Made by a program: the position numbers and the translations under genes | DNA from: Streptomyces daqingensis | Lineage (GTDB): Bacteria; Actinomycetota; Actinomycetes; Streptomycetales; Streptomycetaceae | Direction of reading: 5' to 3' | Assembly (NCBI RefSeq): GCF_014645895.1 | Contig: NZ_BMMP01000013.1 | Span: forward strand, 62,001 to 126,000 | DNA length: 64,000 nucleotides | The notes under the pieces: generated by a model | What the model saw: the letters and a program-made list of their open reading frames with translations, nothing else | Databases searched by the model: none | Told to the model about the DNA's origin: nothing | Part shown: positions 24,498-33,173 of the stretch, piece after piece | Layout of the letters: the number at the start of each line of letters is the position of its first letter | Numbering within the stretch: the first letter of the stretch is position 1

Positions 24498-27209
24498 ATG
24501 CCCCGCCCCGCACGCAACCAGCCGAGCGAGCTCGACCAGCTCCCGGACCGCGACCCGCAGGAGACCGCCGAGTGGCGGGAATCGCTGGACGCGGTGGCCG
24601 AACACGCAGGTCCCGAGCGGGCCGCGTACCTCGTGCGGCGAGCCCTGGACCACGCCCGGGACAGCGGGCTCCGCGTGCCGGGGCTGCTGGAGACGGACTA
24701 CGTCAACACCATCCCCACCTCGGCCGAACCGGACTTCCCCGGTGACGAGGCGATGGAGTCCCGCATCACCGCCTGGAACCGCTGGAACGCCGCCGCGATG
24801 GTCACCCGCGGCAGCCGCTACGGCCTGGGCGGGCACATCGCGACCTTCGCCTCCGCGGCGTGGCTGTACGAGACCGGCTTCCAGCACTTCTTCCGCGGCA
24901 AGGACGGCCTCGGCGCCGACCCTGCCGGGGGCTCGGGCGACCAGCTCTACATCCAGGGCCACGCCTCCCCCGGCATCTACGCCCGCGCCTTCCTCGACGG
25001 GCGGCTCACCGAGGGCGACCTCGACCGCTTCCGCCAGGAGGCCGCCGGAGGGGGCCTGCCCTCCTACCCGCACCCGCGGCGCCTTCCGTGGCTGTGGGAG
25101 TTCCCGACGGTCTCCATGGGCCTCGGCCCGATCAACGCCGTCTACCAGGCACGGTTCAACCGCTACCTGACGAACCGCGGCATCAAGGACACCTCCGGCT
25201 CCCACGTGTGGGCCTTCCTCGGCGACGGCGAGATGGACGAGCCCGAGTCGACCGCCGCCCTCGCCCTCGCCGGGCGCGAGCAGCTCGACAACCTCACTTT
25301 CGTCGTCAACTGCAACCTCCAGCGCCTGGACGGGCCGGTACGGGCCAACTTCAAGATCGTGCAGGAGCTGGAGGCGCAGTTCCGCGCCGCCGGCTGGAAC
25401 GTCGTGAAGTCGCTGTGGGGCAGTGCCTGGGACGAGCTGCTCCAGCTCGACACCTCGGGCGCCCTGGTGAAGCGGCTCCGTGAGGTGCCGGACGCGCAGT
25501 TCCAGACGTACGCGACCCGCGACGTCCCCTACATCCGCGAGCACTTCTTCGGCGCGGACCCGCAACTGGCGGAGATGGCGCGGCTGCTGGGCGACGACAA
25601 GATCGCCGCCTGCTTCCACAGCTCACGCGCCGGCCACGAGCCCCGCAAGGTGTACGCGGCCTACAAGGCCGCCGTGGAGCACGAGGGCGCCCCCACCGTG
25701 ATCCTCGCGCAAACGGTGAAGGGCTGGACGCTGGGTCCCGGCTTCGAGTCCCGCAACGCCAACCACCAGATGAAGAAGCTGTCGGGCAAGGAGTTCCGCG
25801 CGATGCGGGACCTGCTGGAACTGCCCATCCCCGACAGCAAGCTGGACGACGAGCTGGTGCCGTACGTGCACCCCGGCCCCGGCTCCCCCGAGGTGCGCTA
25901 CCTCCAGGAGCGCCGTGCCGCCCTCGGCGGCCCCGCCCCCGCCCGCAAGGTGCACCCGGTGGGCCTGCCGGAGCCCGCGGCGAAGCCGTTCGCGGCCCTG
26001 GACAAGGGGTCCGGGAGCCAGGAGATCGCCACGACCATGGCGTTCGTCCGGCTGGTCAAGGACCTGATGAAGGAGAAGGAGAGCGGCAGGCGCTGGGTGC
26101 CGGTGGTGCCCGACGAGGCGCGCACCTTCGGCATGGAGTCGCTGTTCCCGTCGGCGGGCATCTACTCCCCGCTCGGCCAGAACTACGACCCCGTCGACCG
26201 TGACCAGCTCCTGTACTACAAGGAGGCTTCGGACGGTCAGATCCTCAACGAGGGCATCACGGAGGCCGGTTCACTGGCCGACTTCACGGCCGCCGCCACG
26301 TCGTACGCCACGCACGGCGAGCCGATGATCCCCTTCTACATCTTCTACTCGATGTTCGGCTTCCAGCGCACCGGCGACCAGTTCTGGTCCCTGGCCGACC
26401 AGTTGGGCCGCGGTTTCGTCATCGGCGCGACGGCCGGACGTACGACCATGACGGGCGAGGGCCTGCAGCACGCCGACGGCCACTCCCCGCTGCTGGCCTC
26501 CACCAACCCGGCCGTCGTCACCTACGACCCGGCCTTCGCCTACGAGGTCGGCTCCATCGTCAGGGACGGGCTGCGCCGCATGTACGGCCCCGACCCCGCG
26601 GCCCACGAGGACCTCCTGTACTACCTCACGGTCTACAACGAGCCGAAGGCGCAGCCGGCCAAACCGGAGGGCGAGGGAGTCGAGGAGGGCATCCTCAAGG
26701 GCCTCTACCGCTTCAAGGAGGGCACGGCGCCAGGCGAGGAGGCCCCGGCCGTCCAGCTGCTGGCCAGCGGCACCGCCGTCCACTGGGCGCTGGACGCGCA
26801 GCGGATGCTGGCCCAGGAGTGGGGCGTGCGCGCCGACGTGTGGTCGGCGACGTCCTGGAACGAGCTGCGGCGCGACGCGCTGGAGTGCGACGCGGCGCAG
26901 CTGCGCGGCGAGGAGCGCGTCCCGTACGTGACGAGGGTGCTGGAGGATGCTCCCGGCCCGGTGCTCGCCGTGAGCGACTGGATGCGGGCCGTCCCGGACC
27001 AGATCAGCCAGTGGGTGCCGCAGGACTGGACGTCGCTGGGCACCGACGGCTTCGGGCTCTCCGACACCCGCGAGGCCGCGCGCCGGTACTTCGGGGTGGA
27101 CGCCGAGTCGGTCGTGGTGGCGGCGCTGGCCCAGCTCGCGCGGCGGGGCGAGGTCAAGCGCGAGACGGTACGGAAGGCGTCGGAGACGTACGGCTTCGGC
27201 ACGGCCTGA
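24498..27209 (+). CDS. aceE: Pyruvate dehydrogenase E1 component, homodimeric type
   Basis: Thiamine-diphosphate enzyme that decarboxylates pyruvate and acetylates the E2 lipoyl arm. The 903 residues fit the AceE family (about 890). The thiamine signature GDGEMDEPESTAALALAGRE ends at NLTFVVNCNLQRLDGPVR. Other landmarks are QGHASPGIYARAFLDGR, the HQMKKL segment, and GMESLFPSAGIYSPLGQNY. The start ATG 24498 follows GGAAGGTGG. It stands alone; E2 and E3 candidates (sucB, lpdA) are 6-9 kb upstream. Confidence 0.96.
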   Translation: MPRPARNQPSELDQLPDRDPQETAEWRESLDAVAEHAGPERAAYLVRRALDHARDSGLRVPGLLETDYVNTIPTSAEPDFPGDEAMESRITAWNRWNAAAMVTRGSRYGLGGHIATFASAAWLYETGFQHFFRGKDGLGADPAGGSGDQLYIQGHASPGIYARAFLDGRLTEGDLDRFRQEAAGGGLPSYPHPRRLPWLWEFPTVSMGLGPINAVYQARFNRYLTNRGIKDTSGSHVWAFLGDGEMDEPESTAALALAGREQLDNLTFVVNCNLQRLDGPVRANFKIVQELEAQFRAAGWNVVKSLWGSAWDELLQLDTSGALVKRLREVPDAQFQTYATRDVPYIREHFFGADPQLAEMARLLGDDKIAACFHSSRAGHEPRKVYAAYKAAVEHEGAPTVILAQTVKGWTLGPGFESRNANHQMKKLSGKEFRAMRDLLELPIPDSKLDDELVPYVHPGPGSPEVRYLQERRAALGGPAPARKVHPVGLPEPAAKPFAALDKGSGSQEIATTMAFVRLVKDLMKEKESGRRWVPVVPDEARTFGMESLFPSAGIYSPLGQNYDPVDRDQLLYYKEASDGQILNEGITEAGSLADFTAAATSYATHGEPMIPFYIFYSMFGFQRTGDQFWSLADQLGRGFVIGATAGRTTMTGEGLQHADGHSPLLASTNPAVVTYDPAFAYEVGSIVRDGLRRMYGPDPAAHEDLLYYLTVYNEPKAQPAKPEGEGVEEGILKGLYRFKEGTAPGEEAPAVQLLASGTAVHWALDAQRMLAQEWGVRADVWSATSWNELRRDALECDAAQLRGEERVPYVTRVLEDAPGPVLAVSDWMRAVPDQISQWVPQDWTSLGTDGFGLSDTREAARRYFGVDAESVVVAALAQLARRGEVKRETVRKASETYGFGTA

Positions 27210-27364
27210 CGGCCGCGGCGTACGGCGTCCGCGTGCGGCCGGAACACGCGGCGGGCGCCGCCTGAAGCCCGGCCCGCGAGGGCGGTCCCGTACGCCTCGC
27301 GGCGGAGGCGGGGCCGCCCGGCCCTGCGGTTCCGGCCTCCGGCGGCCGGCGGCAGAATGCTGCC

Positions 27365-28471
27365 ATGCGCGCCTCCCGGCTGATCAGAATGGTGCTGCTG
27401 CTGCAGACCCGCGGTGCGATGACGGGCGCCGAACTCGCCACGGAGCTGGAGGTGTCCGAGCGCACGGTCTCCCGCGACGTGCTCGCCCTGTCCGAGGCGG
27501 GCGTCCCCGTCTACGCGGACCGCGGGCGCAGCGGCGGCTACCGCCTCGTCGGCGGCTACCGGACCCGCCTGACGGGGATCGCGCGCAGCGAGGCCGAGGC
27601 TCTCTTCCTCTCCGGAGTGCCGTCCGCGCTGCGCGACATGGGCCTCGCGGACGCCGCGTCGGCGGCCCGGCTGAAGGTCTCCGCGGCGCTGCTGCCGGAG
27701 CTGCGCGACGCCCCGCGGACCGCGTCACAGCGCTTCCACCTCGACGCCCCGGGCTGGTGGCGGGAGCCGGAGGCGGCACCGCGGCAGCTTCCGGCGCTCG
27801 CCGAGGCGGTGTGGGACGACCGGCGCGTACGCGTGCGCTACCGGCGCCGGGGAGGCGACGTGGAACGCGAGCTCGAACCGTACGGGCTCGTACTCAAGGC
27901 CGGCGTCTGGTACTTGGCGGCCCGGGTGGTGGACGGGGGCGACCGGCGCGTGTACCGGGTGGACCGGGTCGAGGGCGTCACGAGCGGCGGACGCTTCGAG
28001 CGTGACGAGGACTTCGACCTGCCCGCCTTCTGGGCCGAGCGGTCCGCGGCGTTCGCGAGGTCGATCCTGCGGGACGAGGTCGTGCTGCGCCTGACGCCCG
28101 CGGGCCGGCGGAGGCTGCGGCACGTGACCGACCGTGGCGCTGCCGAGGAGGCGCTGGCGAAGGCGGAACCGCTGCCGCCGCACCGCGGCTCCGCGGAGTC
28201 CCGGCGGGACGCGCGCGGGGCGGAGGACGCCGGAGCGGCGGGGCGCGGGGCTTCGTCCGCGGCCCGGTCCGCGGACGACGGGGACGTCCGGGTGGTGCTG
28301 GCCGTGGAGTCGCTGGACGTCGCCGAGTCGCAGCTGCGTGCCCTCGGACCGGAGTGCGAGGTGCTCGGACCGCCCGCGCTGCGCGCCCGGTTCGCGGACG
28401 CGGCGCACCGTATGGCCGCGCTGTACGGGGGCAGCCCGCAGGATGCGGTGCGACAGGGGCACGGCGTCTGA
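27365..28471 (+). CDS. Helix-turn-helix regulator with WYL domain
   Basis: A 368-residue regulator of the YafY/PafBC-like class. The DeoR-type helix-turn-helix is at the start (MTGAELATELEVSERTVSRD). The WYL domain (about 135-215) includes YGLVLKAGVWYLAARVVDGG and YRVDRVEGV. A Gly/Ala/Arg-rich stretch (about 275-305) breaks the C-terminal part. WYL domains sense nucleic acids or small ligands. Such genes often control a neighbouring oxidoreductase; the SDR gene 1 kb away is one candidate. Confidence 0.88.
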   Translation: MRASRLIRMVLLLQTRGAMTGAELATELEVSERTVSRDVLALSEAGVPVYADRGRSGGYRLVGGYRTRLTGIARSEAEALFLSGVPSALRDMGLADAASAARLKVSAALLPELRDAPRTASQRFHLDAPGWWREPEAAPRQLPALAEAVWDDRRVRVRYRRRGGDVERELEPYGLVLKAGVWYLAARVVDGGDRRVYRVDRVEGVTSGGRFERDEDFDLPAFWAERSAAFARSILRDEVVLRLTPAGRRRLRHVTDRGAAEEALAKAEPLPPHRGSAESRRDARGAEDAGAAGRGASSAARSADDGDVRVVLAVESLDVAESQLRALGPECEVLGPPALRARFADAAHRMAALYGGSPQDAVRQGHGV

Positions 28472-28525
28472 GGGGGCCCGCGTGCCGGGCGCGCACCGGC
28501 ACCTCCTGTACGCCCGGCGAGGGGG

Positions 28526-28575
28526 TCAGGGGCCGGGAGGCCGGTCCGGAAAGGGATCAGGGGCCGGGAGGCCGG
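28526..28575. repeat. 19-base direct repeat duplicating the end of a methyltransferase gene
   Basis: TCAGGGGCCGGGAGGCCGG occurs at 28526-28544 and 28557-28575. The second copy starts exactly at the stop codon of the minus-strand methyltransferase and covers its last codons. The first copy therefore duplicates the gene's tail just outside it. Confidence 0.75.
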
Positions 28576-29360
28576 CGTCCCCAGGCGGAGATCATCGGCG
28601 AGGTGGCGAGGTCGAGGCGACCGGCCTCGACGCTGGCGAGGTGGCGGTCGATCTCCTCGTCCGTCGCGAGTCCCGCCGCGACGAGCCTGTCCCGCACCTG
28701 GCGGACGGTGGCGGCCTCCAGCACGTCGCACTGGGGCGAGGCGACCGGGAAGTAGGCGTCGGCCCCGACCTCCGCGAGGCCGGCCTCGCGCAGCAGCCGG
28801 GGCAGCTTGCGCCCGTAGGCGAGGTCGGCGCCGCGCTGCCGCAGCAGCTCGCGGAAGGCGCCGCGCAGCCGGTTGGCGAGTTCCTGCTCCGGGCCGTGCT
28901 CGTCGGGGCAGATCAGTGGCTGCATCGCGGGGTCGGCGTCCTCGATCAGCAGCACGCCGCCGGGGCGCAGCGCCCGGACCATGGAGCGCAGCGCCGCCCC
29001 GCGGTCGGCGACGTGGACGAGGACGAGGCGGGCGTGGACCAGGTCGAAGGGCCCGGTGGGGGGTTCGTCGAGGGCAACGTCGTGGCGGAGCACTTCCACG
29101 CCCTGCGCCGCGGCCGTTTCCGTCCAGGACACGTCGATGTCGGTGGCGAGGACGCGCCCGGCAGGCCCGACACGCCGGGCGAGCCGGGCGGGGACGTCCG
29201 GCCCGCCCGCGCCCGCCTCCCAGCACCGCCAGCCCTCGCGGATCCCGGCCGCCTCGAAGTGCCGGAAGGTGGAGTCGTCGAAGAGGGCGGAGAGCGCCTC
29301 GAAGCGCGTGCCCGCCTCGGACCGGCGGTTGTCCAGCAGGTACCCGTCGTCTCGTGCCAT
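28557..29360 (-). CDS. Class I SAM-dependent methyltransferase
   Basis: A 267-residue methyltransferase. The SAM site is WEAGAGGPDVPARLARRVGP with ATDIDVSW after it, then FDLVHARLVLVHVADRGAAL and the post-loop LRPGGVLLIED. Motif I is a little unusual (AGAGG in place of GCGTG). The substrate is unknown. The SDR gene lies 33 bases upstream on the same strand, so the two are probably one transcript. Confidence 0.86.
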   Translation of the reverse strand: MARDDGYLLDNRRSEAGTRFEALSALFDDSTFRHFEAAGIREGWRCWEAGAGGPDVPARLARRVGPAGRVLATDIDVSWTETAAAQGVEVLRHDVALDEPPTGPFDLVHARLVLVHVADRGAALRSMVRALRPGGVLLIEDADPAMQPLICPDEHGPEQELANRLRGAFRELLRQRGADLAYGRKLPRLLREAGLAEVGADAYFPVASPQCDVLEAATVRQVRDRLVAAGLATDEEIDRHLASVEAGRLDLATSPMISAWGRRPPGP

Positions 29361-29393
29361 GCGCCGATGATTCCACGCCGGGCCGGGGGCGGA

Positions 29394-30320
29394 TCAGCGG
29401 TAGCCGGTGACGTCGGCCGGTCTGCCCTGCTGCTCGACCTCCGTGAGGTAGCGCCACGCGTCCGGCGCCGAACCGTCGACGTCGGTGAATCCGTACTCCC
29501 GGGCGAGGCCGCCGCTGGAGAGCGACTGCCCGTTGAACCGGGCCACGTCGGGGTCGGACGCCAGCGCGGCGACGGCCCGGCCGACGTACGCGGGCGACTC
29601 CGAGATCGCGAAGTGCGGGTCCTGGGCCGTGCCTTCGCGCCAGTTCTCCTCCGTCACCCTGAACGCGGTGTCGAGCATGGCCTCCGACCGGAGCCAGCCC
29701 GGCGTGACGCAGACGGCGCACGCCCCGTGTGCGGGAAGCTCCTCCGCGAGTCCCAGCACCATCCTCAGCGGGCCGTACTTGGCGAGGTCGTAGTAGAAGG
29801 GCTTGCGGTAGCGGGTGTTGAACTCCGCCGTTCCGTCGGTGACTTCGACGACGAGGCCGCCGGGGCGGCGGATCAGCAGCGGGATGGCGTACCGGCTGGT
29901 GACGATGTGGGACTCCACGGAGAGCCGCAGGACGCGCAGGCCGGCGTCCAGGTCGTGCTCCCACATCTTCTTGTCCCACTCGACGAGGTGGTCGCCGCCC
30001 CAGATGTCGTTGACCAGCACGTCGAGGCGGCCCTGCTCGCGGTCGATCCGCTCGACGAGCTCCCGCACCTGCCCGTGTTCCAGGTGGTCGGTGGGCACGG
30101 CGACGCCGCGGCCGCCCGCCTCGTCGACCAGCTCGGCGGTGCCCTCGACGGTCTCGGACGCCCGGCCGATCTCGCTGACGTGGTCGCGGGTGGTGCGGCC
30201 CGTCACGTAGACGGTGGCTCCCGCTCTGCCCAGTTCGACCGCCATCGCGCGGCCCGCTCCCCGCGTGGCGCCCGCCACGAGTGCGACCTTGCCGGTCAGC
30301 GGTGACGACGAAGTGCTCAT
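29394..30320 (-). CDS. Short-chain dehydrogenase/reductase (SDR)
   Basis: An NAD(P)-dependent oxidoreductase of 308 residues. The nucleotide motif is VAGATRGAGRAMAVELGRAG, followed by VLVNDIWGGDHL where most SDRs have NNAG, and a catalytic YxxxK-type segment FYYDLAKYGPLRMV. The NNAG change to NDIWGG and a longer active-site insertion mark the atypical subgroup common in streptomycetes. The start is ATG 30320; an upstream extension in this frame looks non-coding. Confidence 0.86.
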   Translation of the reverse strand: MSTSSSPLTGKVALVAGATRGAGRAMAVELGRAGATVYVTGRTTRDHVSEIGRASETVEGTAELVDEAGGRGVAVPTDHLEHGQVRELVERIDREQGRLDVLVNDIWGGDHLVEWDKKMWEHDLDAGLRVLRLSVESHIVTSRYAIPLLIRRPGGLVVEVTDGTAEFNTRYRKPFYYDLAKYGPLRMVLGLAEELPAHGACAVCVTPGWLRSEAMLDTAFRVTEENWREGTAQDPHFAISESPAYVGRAVAALASDPDVARFNGQSLSSGGLAREYGFTDVDGSAPDAWRYLTEVEQQGRPADVTGYR

Positions 30321-30688
30321 TGCTGTGCCTCTCCGGTGCGTAGACGTACGGCGGCCTCCCGGCGTCCCCGCACCGGGCGTCACAGCGCGCGGACGGGCGC
30401 GGAGTGAGGACGGCGCAGGCGTGTGGAGGCCGTGGAGACCGTTCGAGGTCTCCCGTGTCCAGCACGTTCCCACGGATACCGGACACCTTCTGTCGTGATT
30501 TTCGGCGGCATCATCCGCTCGCGCGGAACCCGCGGCGCATCCCGGGATGCGGTCTGCGGTGAAGGCCGCTCCGTGGGATGGTCACAACAACCGCACATTG
30601 AGGTCTTGACGCGCCCCGGTAACGACAAGGCGGCATCCGAGGGAGTCCGCGTGCGCCGGGCGGGTACAAGGCGGATGCTGTGTTCGTG
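30321..30688. other. 368-base divergent region upstream of the SDR gene
   Basis: No gene seen. It holds two inverted repeats: GGAGACC/GGTCTCC at 30434-30453, perfect 7-base arms around GTTCGA, and GTGTCC/GGACAC at 30455-30486. A TTGACG at 30606-30611 and TACAAG at 30664-30669 are possible promoter fragments for the DUF4240 gene but are not correctly spaced with each other. Confidence 0.45.
30434..30453. promoter_or_regulatory. Perfect inverted repeat, candidate operator for the SDR-methyltransferase unit
   Basis: GGAGACC-GTTCGA-GGTCTCC, 114 bases before the SDR start. Arms of seven with a six-base centre are typical of a dimeric regulator site. The nearby WYL regulator is a candidate binder; untested. 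Confidence 0.45.
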
Positions 30689-31207
30689 ATGGACGAGACC
30701 GAGTTCTGGGCGCTGATCGATTCCACCCGCGAGGACGCCGAGGGCGACCCCGAGGAACAGGCCGAGCTGCTCATCGAGAGGCTCACACAGCTCGATCCGG
30801 ATGCCGTCATGTTCTTCGCCCGGCACTTCGAGTCCCGTTACAACCGGGCGAGCCAGTGGGACCTGTGGGCCGCGGCGTGGATCCTGCTGGACGGCGTCAG
30901 CGACGACGCGTTCGACGCCTTCCGCTGCTGGCTCATCGGCCAGGGCCGCGAGATCTTCGAGCACGCCGTCCACGACGCCGACTCCCTCGCCGATGTGCTC
31001 GAGGGGTTCGACGAGGAGCTGGACGGCGACGCGGAAGACCTCGGGTACGCCGCGGACGAGGCGTACGAGCAGCTCACCGGCGTGATCATGCCGGACCTCG
31101 GCCTGCCCGAAGCACCCGAGGACCCTTCCGGCGTCGCGCTCGACCTGGAGGACGACGAAGCGCTCGCAGAGCGGCTGCCCAAGCTCTGGGACCGCTTCCG
31201 CGGCTGA
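30689..31207 (+). CDS. DUF4240 protein
   Basis: A 172-residue acidic protein: MDETEFWALIDSTREDAEGD at the start, then FARHFESRYNRASQWDLWAA and FRCWLIGQGREIFEHAV. These match the DUF4240 family, whose role is unknown; it occurs near toxin/immunity-type genes in some genomes. In-frame GTGs at 30680 and 30686 precede the ATG, and the ATG gives the usual N-terminus. It converges on the acetyltransferase that follows. Confidence 0.85.
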   Translation: MDETEFWALIDSTREDAEGDPEEQAELLIERLTQLDPDAVMFFARHFESRYNRASQWDLWAAAWILLDGVSDDAFDAFRCWLIGQGREIFEHAVHDADSLADVLEGFDEELDGDAEDLGYAADEAYEQLTGVIMPDLGLPEAPEDPSGVALDLEDDEALAERLPKLWDRFRG

Positions 31208-31240
31208 CCGCCGCTCCGGCCCGTCCCCGTCGGGCGGCTG

Positions 31241-31762
31241 TCAGCCCTCGGCCAGGTGACGCCCCATCAGCACGTCGTCCACGTACTCGCCGTCGAGCAG
31301 GAACTCCTCCGGCAGCACGCCCTCCACAGTGAAGCCCGCCGCCTCGTACAGCCGGCGGGCGGGCGCGTTGTGCTCGAGAACGCGCAGCGTGATCCGCCGT
31401 GCGCCCTCTTCCCGCGCCCGCGCGCACGCCGCTTCCAGCAGGGCGCGGCCGACCCCGCGCCTGCGGGCGGCCGTGTCGACGACGAGGCCCTGTATCTGCC
31501 GGACGTGCGCGTTGCACGCCAGATCCGTCGCCGGGACGAGCCGCAGATAGCCGGCGAGGCCCAGGCCCGCGACCTCCGCGACCAGGTAGTGGACCGGCAG
31601 ATGCGCCGGGTCGAAGAAGGGCGCGTACGGCGGAGTGGGCGGGGGCTGGACGGAGTGCAGCCTCGACCAGCAGCGCCTGTCGAGCTCCGCGAGGGGAGTC
31701 TCGTCGGCCCGGGTCGCGGTGCGCACGGTCGGCTCCGCCGCGGGGGTTCGCATGTCCGGCAT
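31241..31762 (-). CDS. GNAT-family N-acetyltransferase
   Basis: A single-domain acetyltransferase of 173 residues. The acetyl-CoA segment is QGLVVDTAARRRGVGRALLE, followed by NAPARRLYEAAGFTVEG. ATG 31762 or 31753 can start it. The substrate is unknown. It is divergent from the TIGR01777 gene, with 139 bases between them. Confidence 0.86.
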   Translation of the reverse strand: MPDMRTPAAEPTVRTATRADETPLAELDRRCWSRLHSVQPPPTPPYAPFFDPAHLPVHYLVAEVAGLGLAGYLRLVPATDLACNAHVRQIQGLVVDTAARRRGVGRALLEAACARAREEGARRITLRVLEHNAPARRLYEAAGFTVEGVLPEEFLLDGEYVDDVLMGRHLAEG

Positions 31763-31901
31763 GCGCGCAACCCTGCACCGGCGGCCCGCGCGTCCGCCAG
31801 CGGTTACCGGCCGGACCGCGTGCGTCCCGGAACACGAAGTCCCAACAGATGGCCCGCGCCCGGCGCTTCAGCATGGCCGTCCCAGACGGCAGGATGACCT
31901 C

Positions 31902-32882
31902 ATGCGTATCGCGGTCACTGGTTCCACCGGCCTCATCGGCACGGCTCTCACACGCTCGCTCCGCGCGGACGGCCACGACATCGTCCGGCTCGTGCGGCGT
32001 CCGTCGCAGGAGGCGCGGCGCTACGAGTCCGCGGCCGCCGTACGTCCGGGCACGGAGGACGGCGGCTCGGTGGGCTCGGCCTCCGGGAGCGCGCAGCGGA
32101 CGCCCTCCGAGGTCAGATGGGACCCCAAGGGGCAGTACGTGCAGGTGGAAGGGCTGGCCGGCTGCGACGCCGTCGTCCATCTGGCCGGGGCGGGCGTGGG
32201 CGACCGCCGCTGGACCCCCGCGTACAAGAAGGAGCTCCGCGACAGCCGCGTGCTGGGCACCGCCACCCTCGCGGACGCGCTCGCGTCCCTCGACGAGCCG
32301 CCGCGCACCCTGATCATGGGCACGGCGATCGGGTACTACGGCGACACCGGCGACCGCGTCGTGGACGAGAGCGCACCGCCCGGCCAGGGCTTCCTCGCCG
32401 ACCTGTGCCAGGAGTGGGAGGAGGCGGCCGCCGCCGCGGAGGAGGCGGGCATCCGCACGGTCCACGCACGCACGGGCCTGGTCGTCGCGCGCGGCGGCGG
32501 CGCCTGGGGCCGCCTCTTCCCGCTCTTCAAGGCGGGTCTCGGCGGGCGGCTCGGCGACGGTACGCAGTACTGGAGTCACATCGCGCTGCACGACCACATC
32601 GCCGCTCTGCGTCACCTCCTGGACGACGAGAACCTGAGCGGCCCGTTCAACCTGACCGCTCCTGAGCCCGTCACCAACCGCGAGGTGACCGCCGCGATGG
32701 GCCGCGTCCTGCACCGCCCGACCCCCTTCCCGGTGCCCGCGCCGGTACTGAAGGCGGCTCTCGGAGAGTTCGCCGGGGACGTGCTGGGCAGCCAGCGGGT
32801 CGTGCCGAGGCGATTGCTGGATTCGGGCTTCGAATTCGCGTTTCCAGGCATCGAGGACGCGGTACGCGCCGCACTGCGCTGA
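31902..32882 (+). CDS. TIGR01777-family NAD(P)-binding epimerase-like protein (YfcH/SulA type)
   Basis: A 326-residue extended SDR. The nucleotide motif MRIAVTGSTGLIGTALTRSL is at the N-terminus. Family landmarks follow: GCDAVVHLAGAGVGDRRWT, the GTAIGYYGDTGDRVVDE segment (in place of the YxxxK of true epimerases), and the C-terminal RVVPRRLLDSGFEF. A Gly/Ser/Glu insert is present at about 45-70. The reaction is unknown; a role in division or wall metabolism has been suggested for relatives. Confidence 0.9.
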   Translation: MRIAVTGSTGLIGTALTRSLRADGHDIVRLVRRPSQEARRYESAAAVRPGTEDGGSVGSASGSAQRTPSEVRWDPKGQYVQVEGLAGCDAVVHLAGAGVGDRRWTPAYKKELRDSRVLGTATLADALASLDEPPRTLIMGTAIGYYGDTGDRVVDESAPPGQGFLADLCQEWEEAAAAAEEAGIRTVHARTGLVVARGGGAWGRLFPLFKAGLGGRLGDGTQYWSHIALHDHIAALRHLLDDENLSGPFNLTAPEPVTNREVTAAMGRVLHRPTPFPVPAPVLKAALGEFAGDVLGSQRVVPRRLLDSGFEFAFPGIEDAVRAALR

Positions 32883-33173
32883 CGGCACGCACGGACGTCC
32901 CGGACAGAGGGCGGCAGCGGTTCGGAGCGGGCTCCCGGCAGGTCAGGGGCCGGGTCCCGGCTCGGGCCGCACCGCGCAGCGAGGCGTCCGCGACGTGCTG
33001 CCGCCGCGCACGCAAGCGGTGTGCGACCGGCGTGCGTCCGTGCTCTGCCCGTGTGCCACTGACCGCAACCTGACCGCTGCGTAGAGTCCTGAAGTCCACG
33101 GTTCACTCGCGCTGGTCCGGGGCAGGACGACCGCAGGACGGCCCCGCACCGCGCGCCGACCACGGGAGGCACC

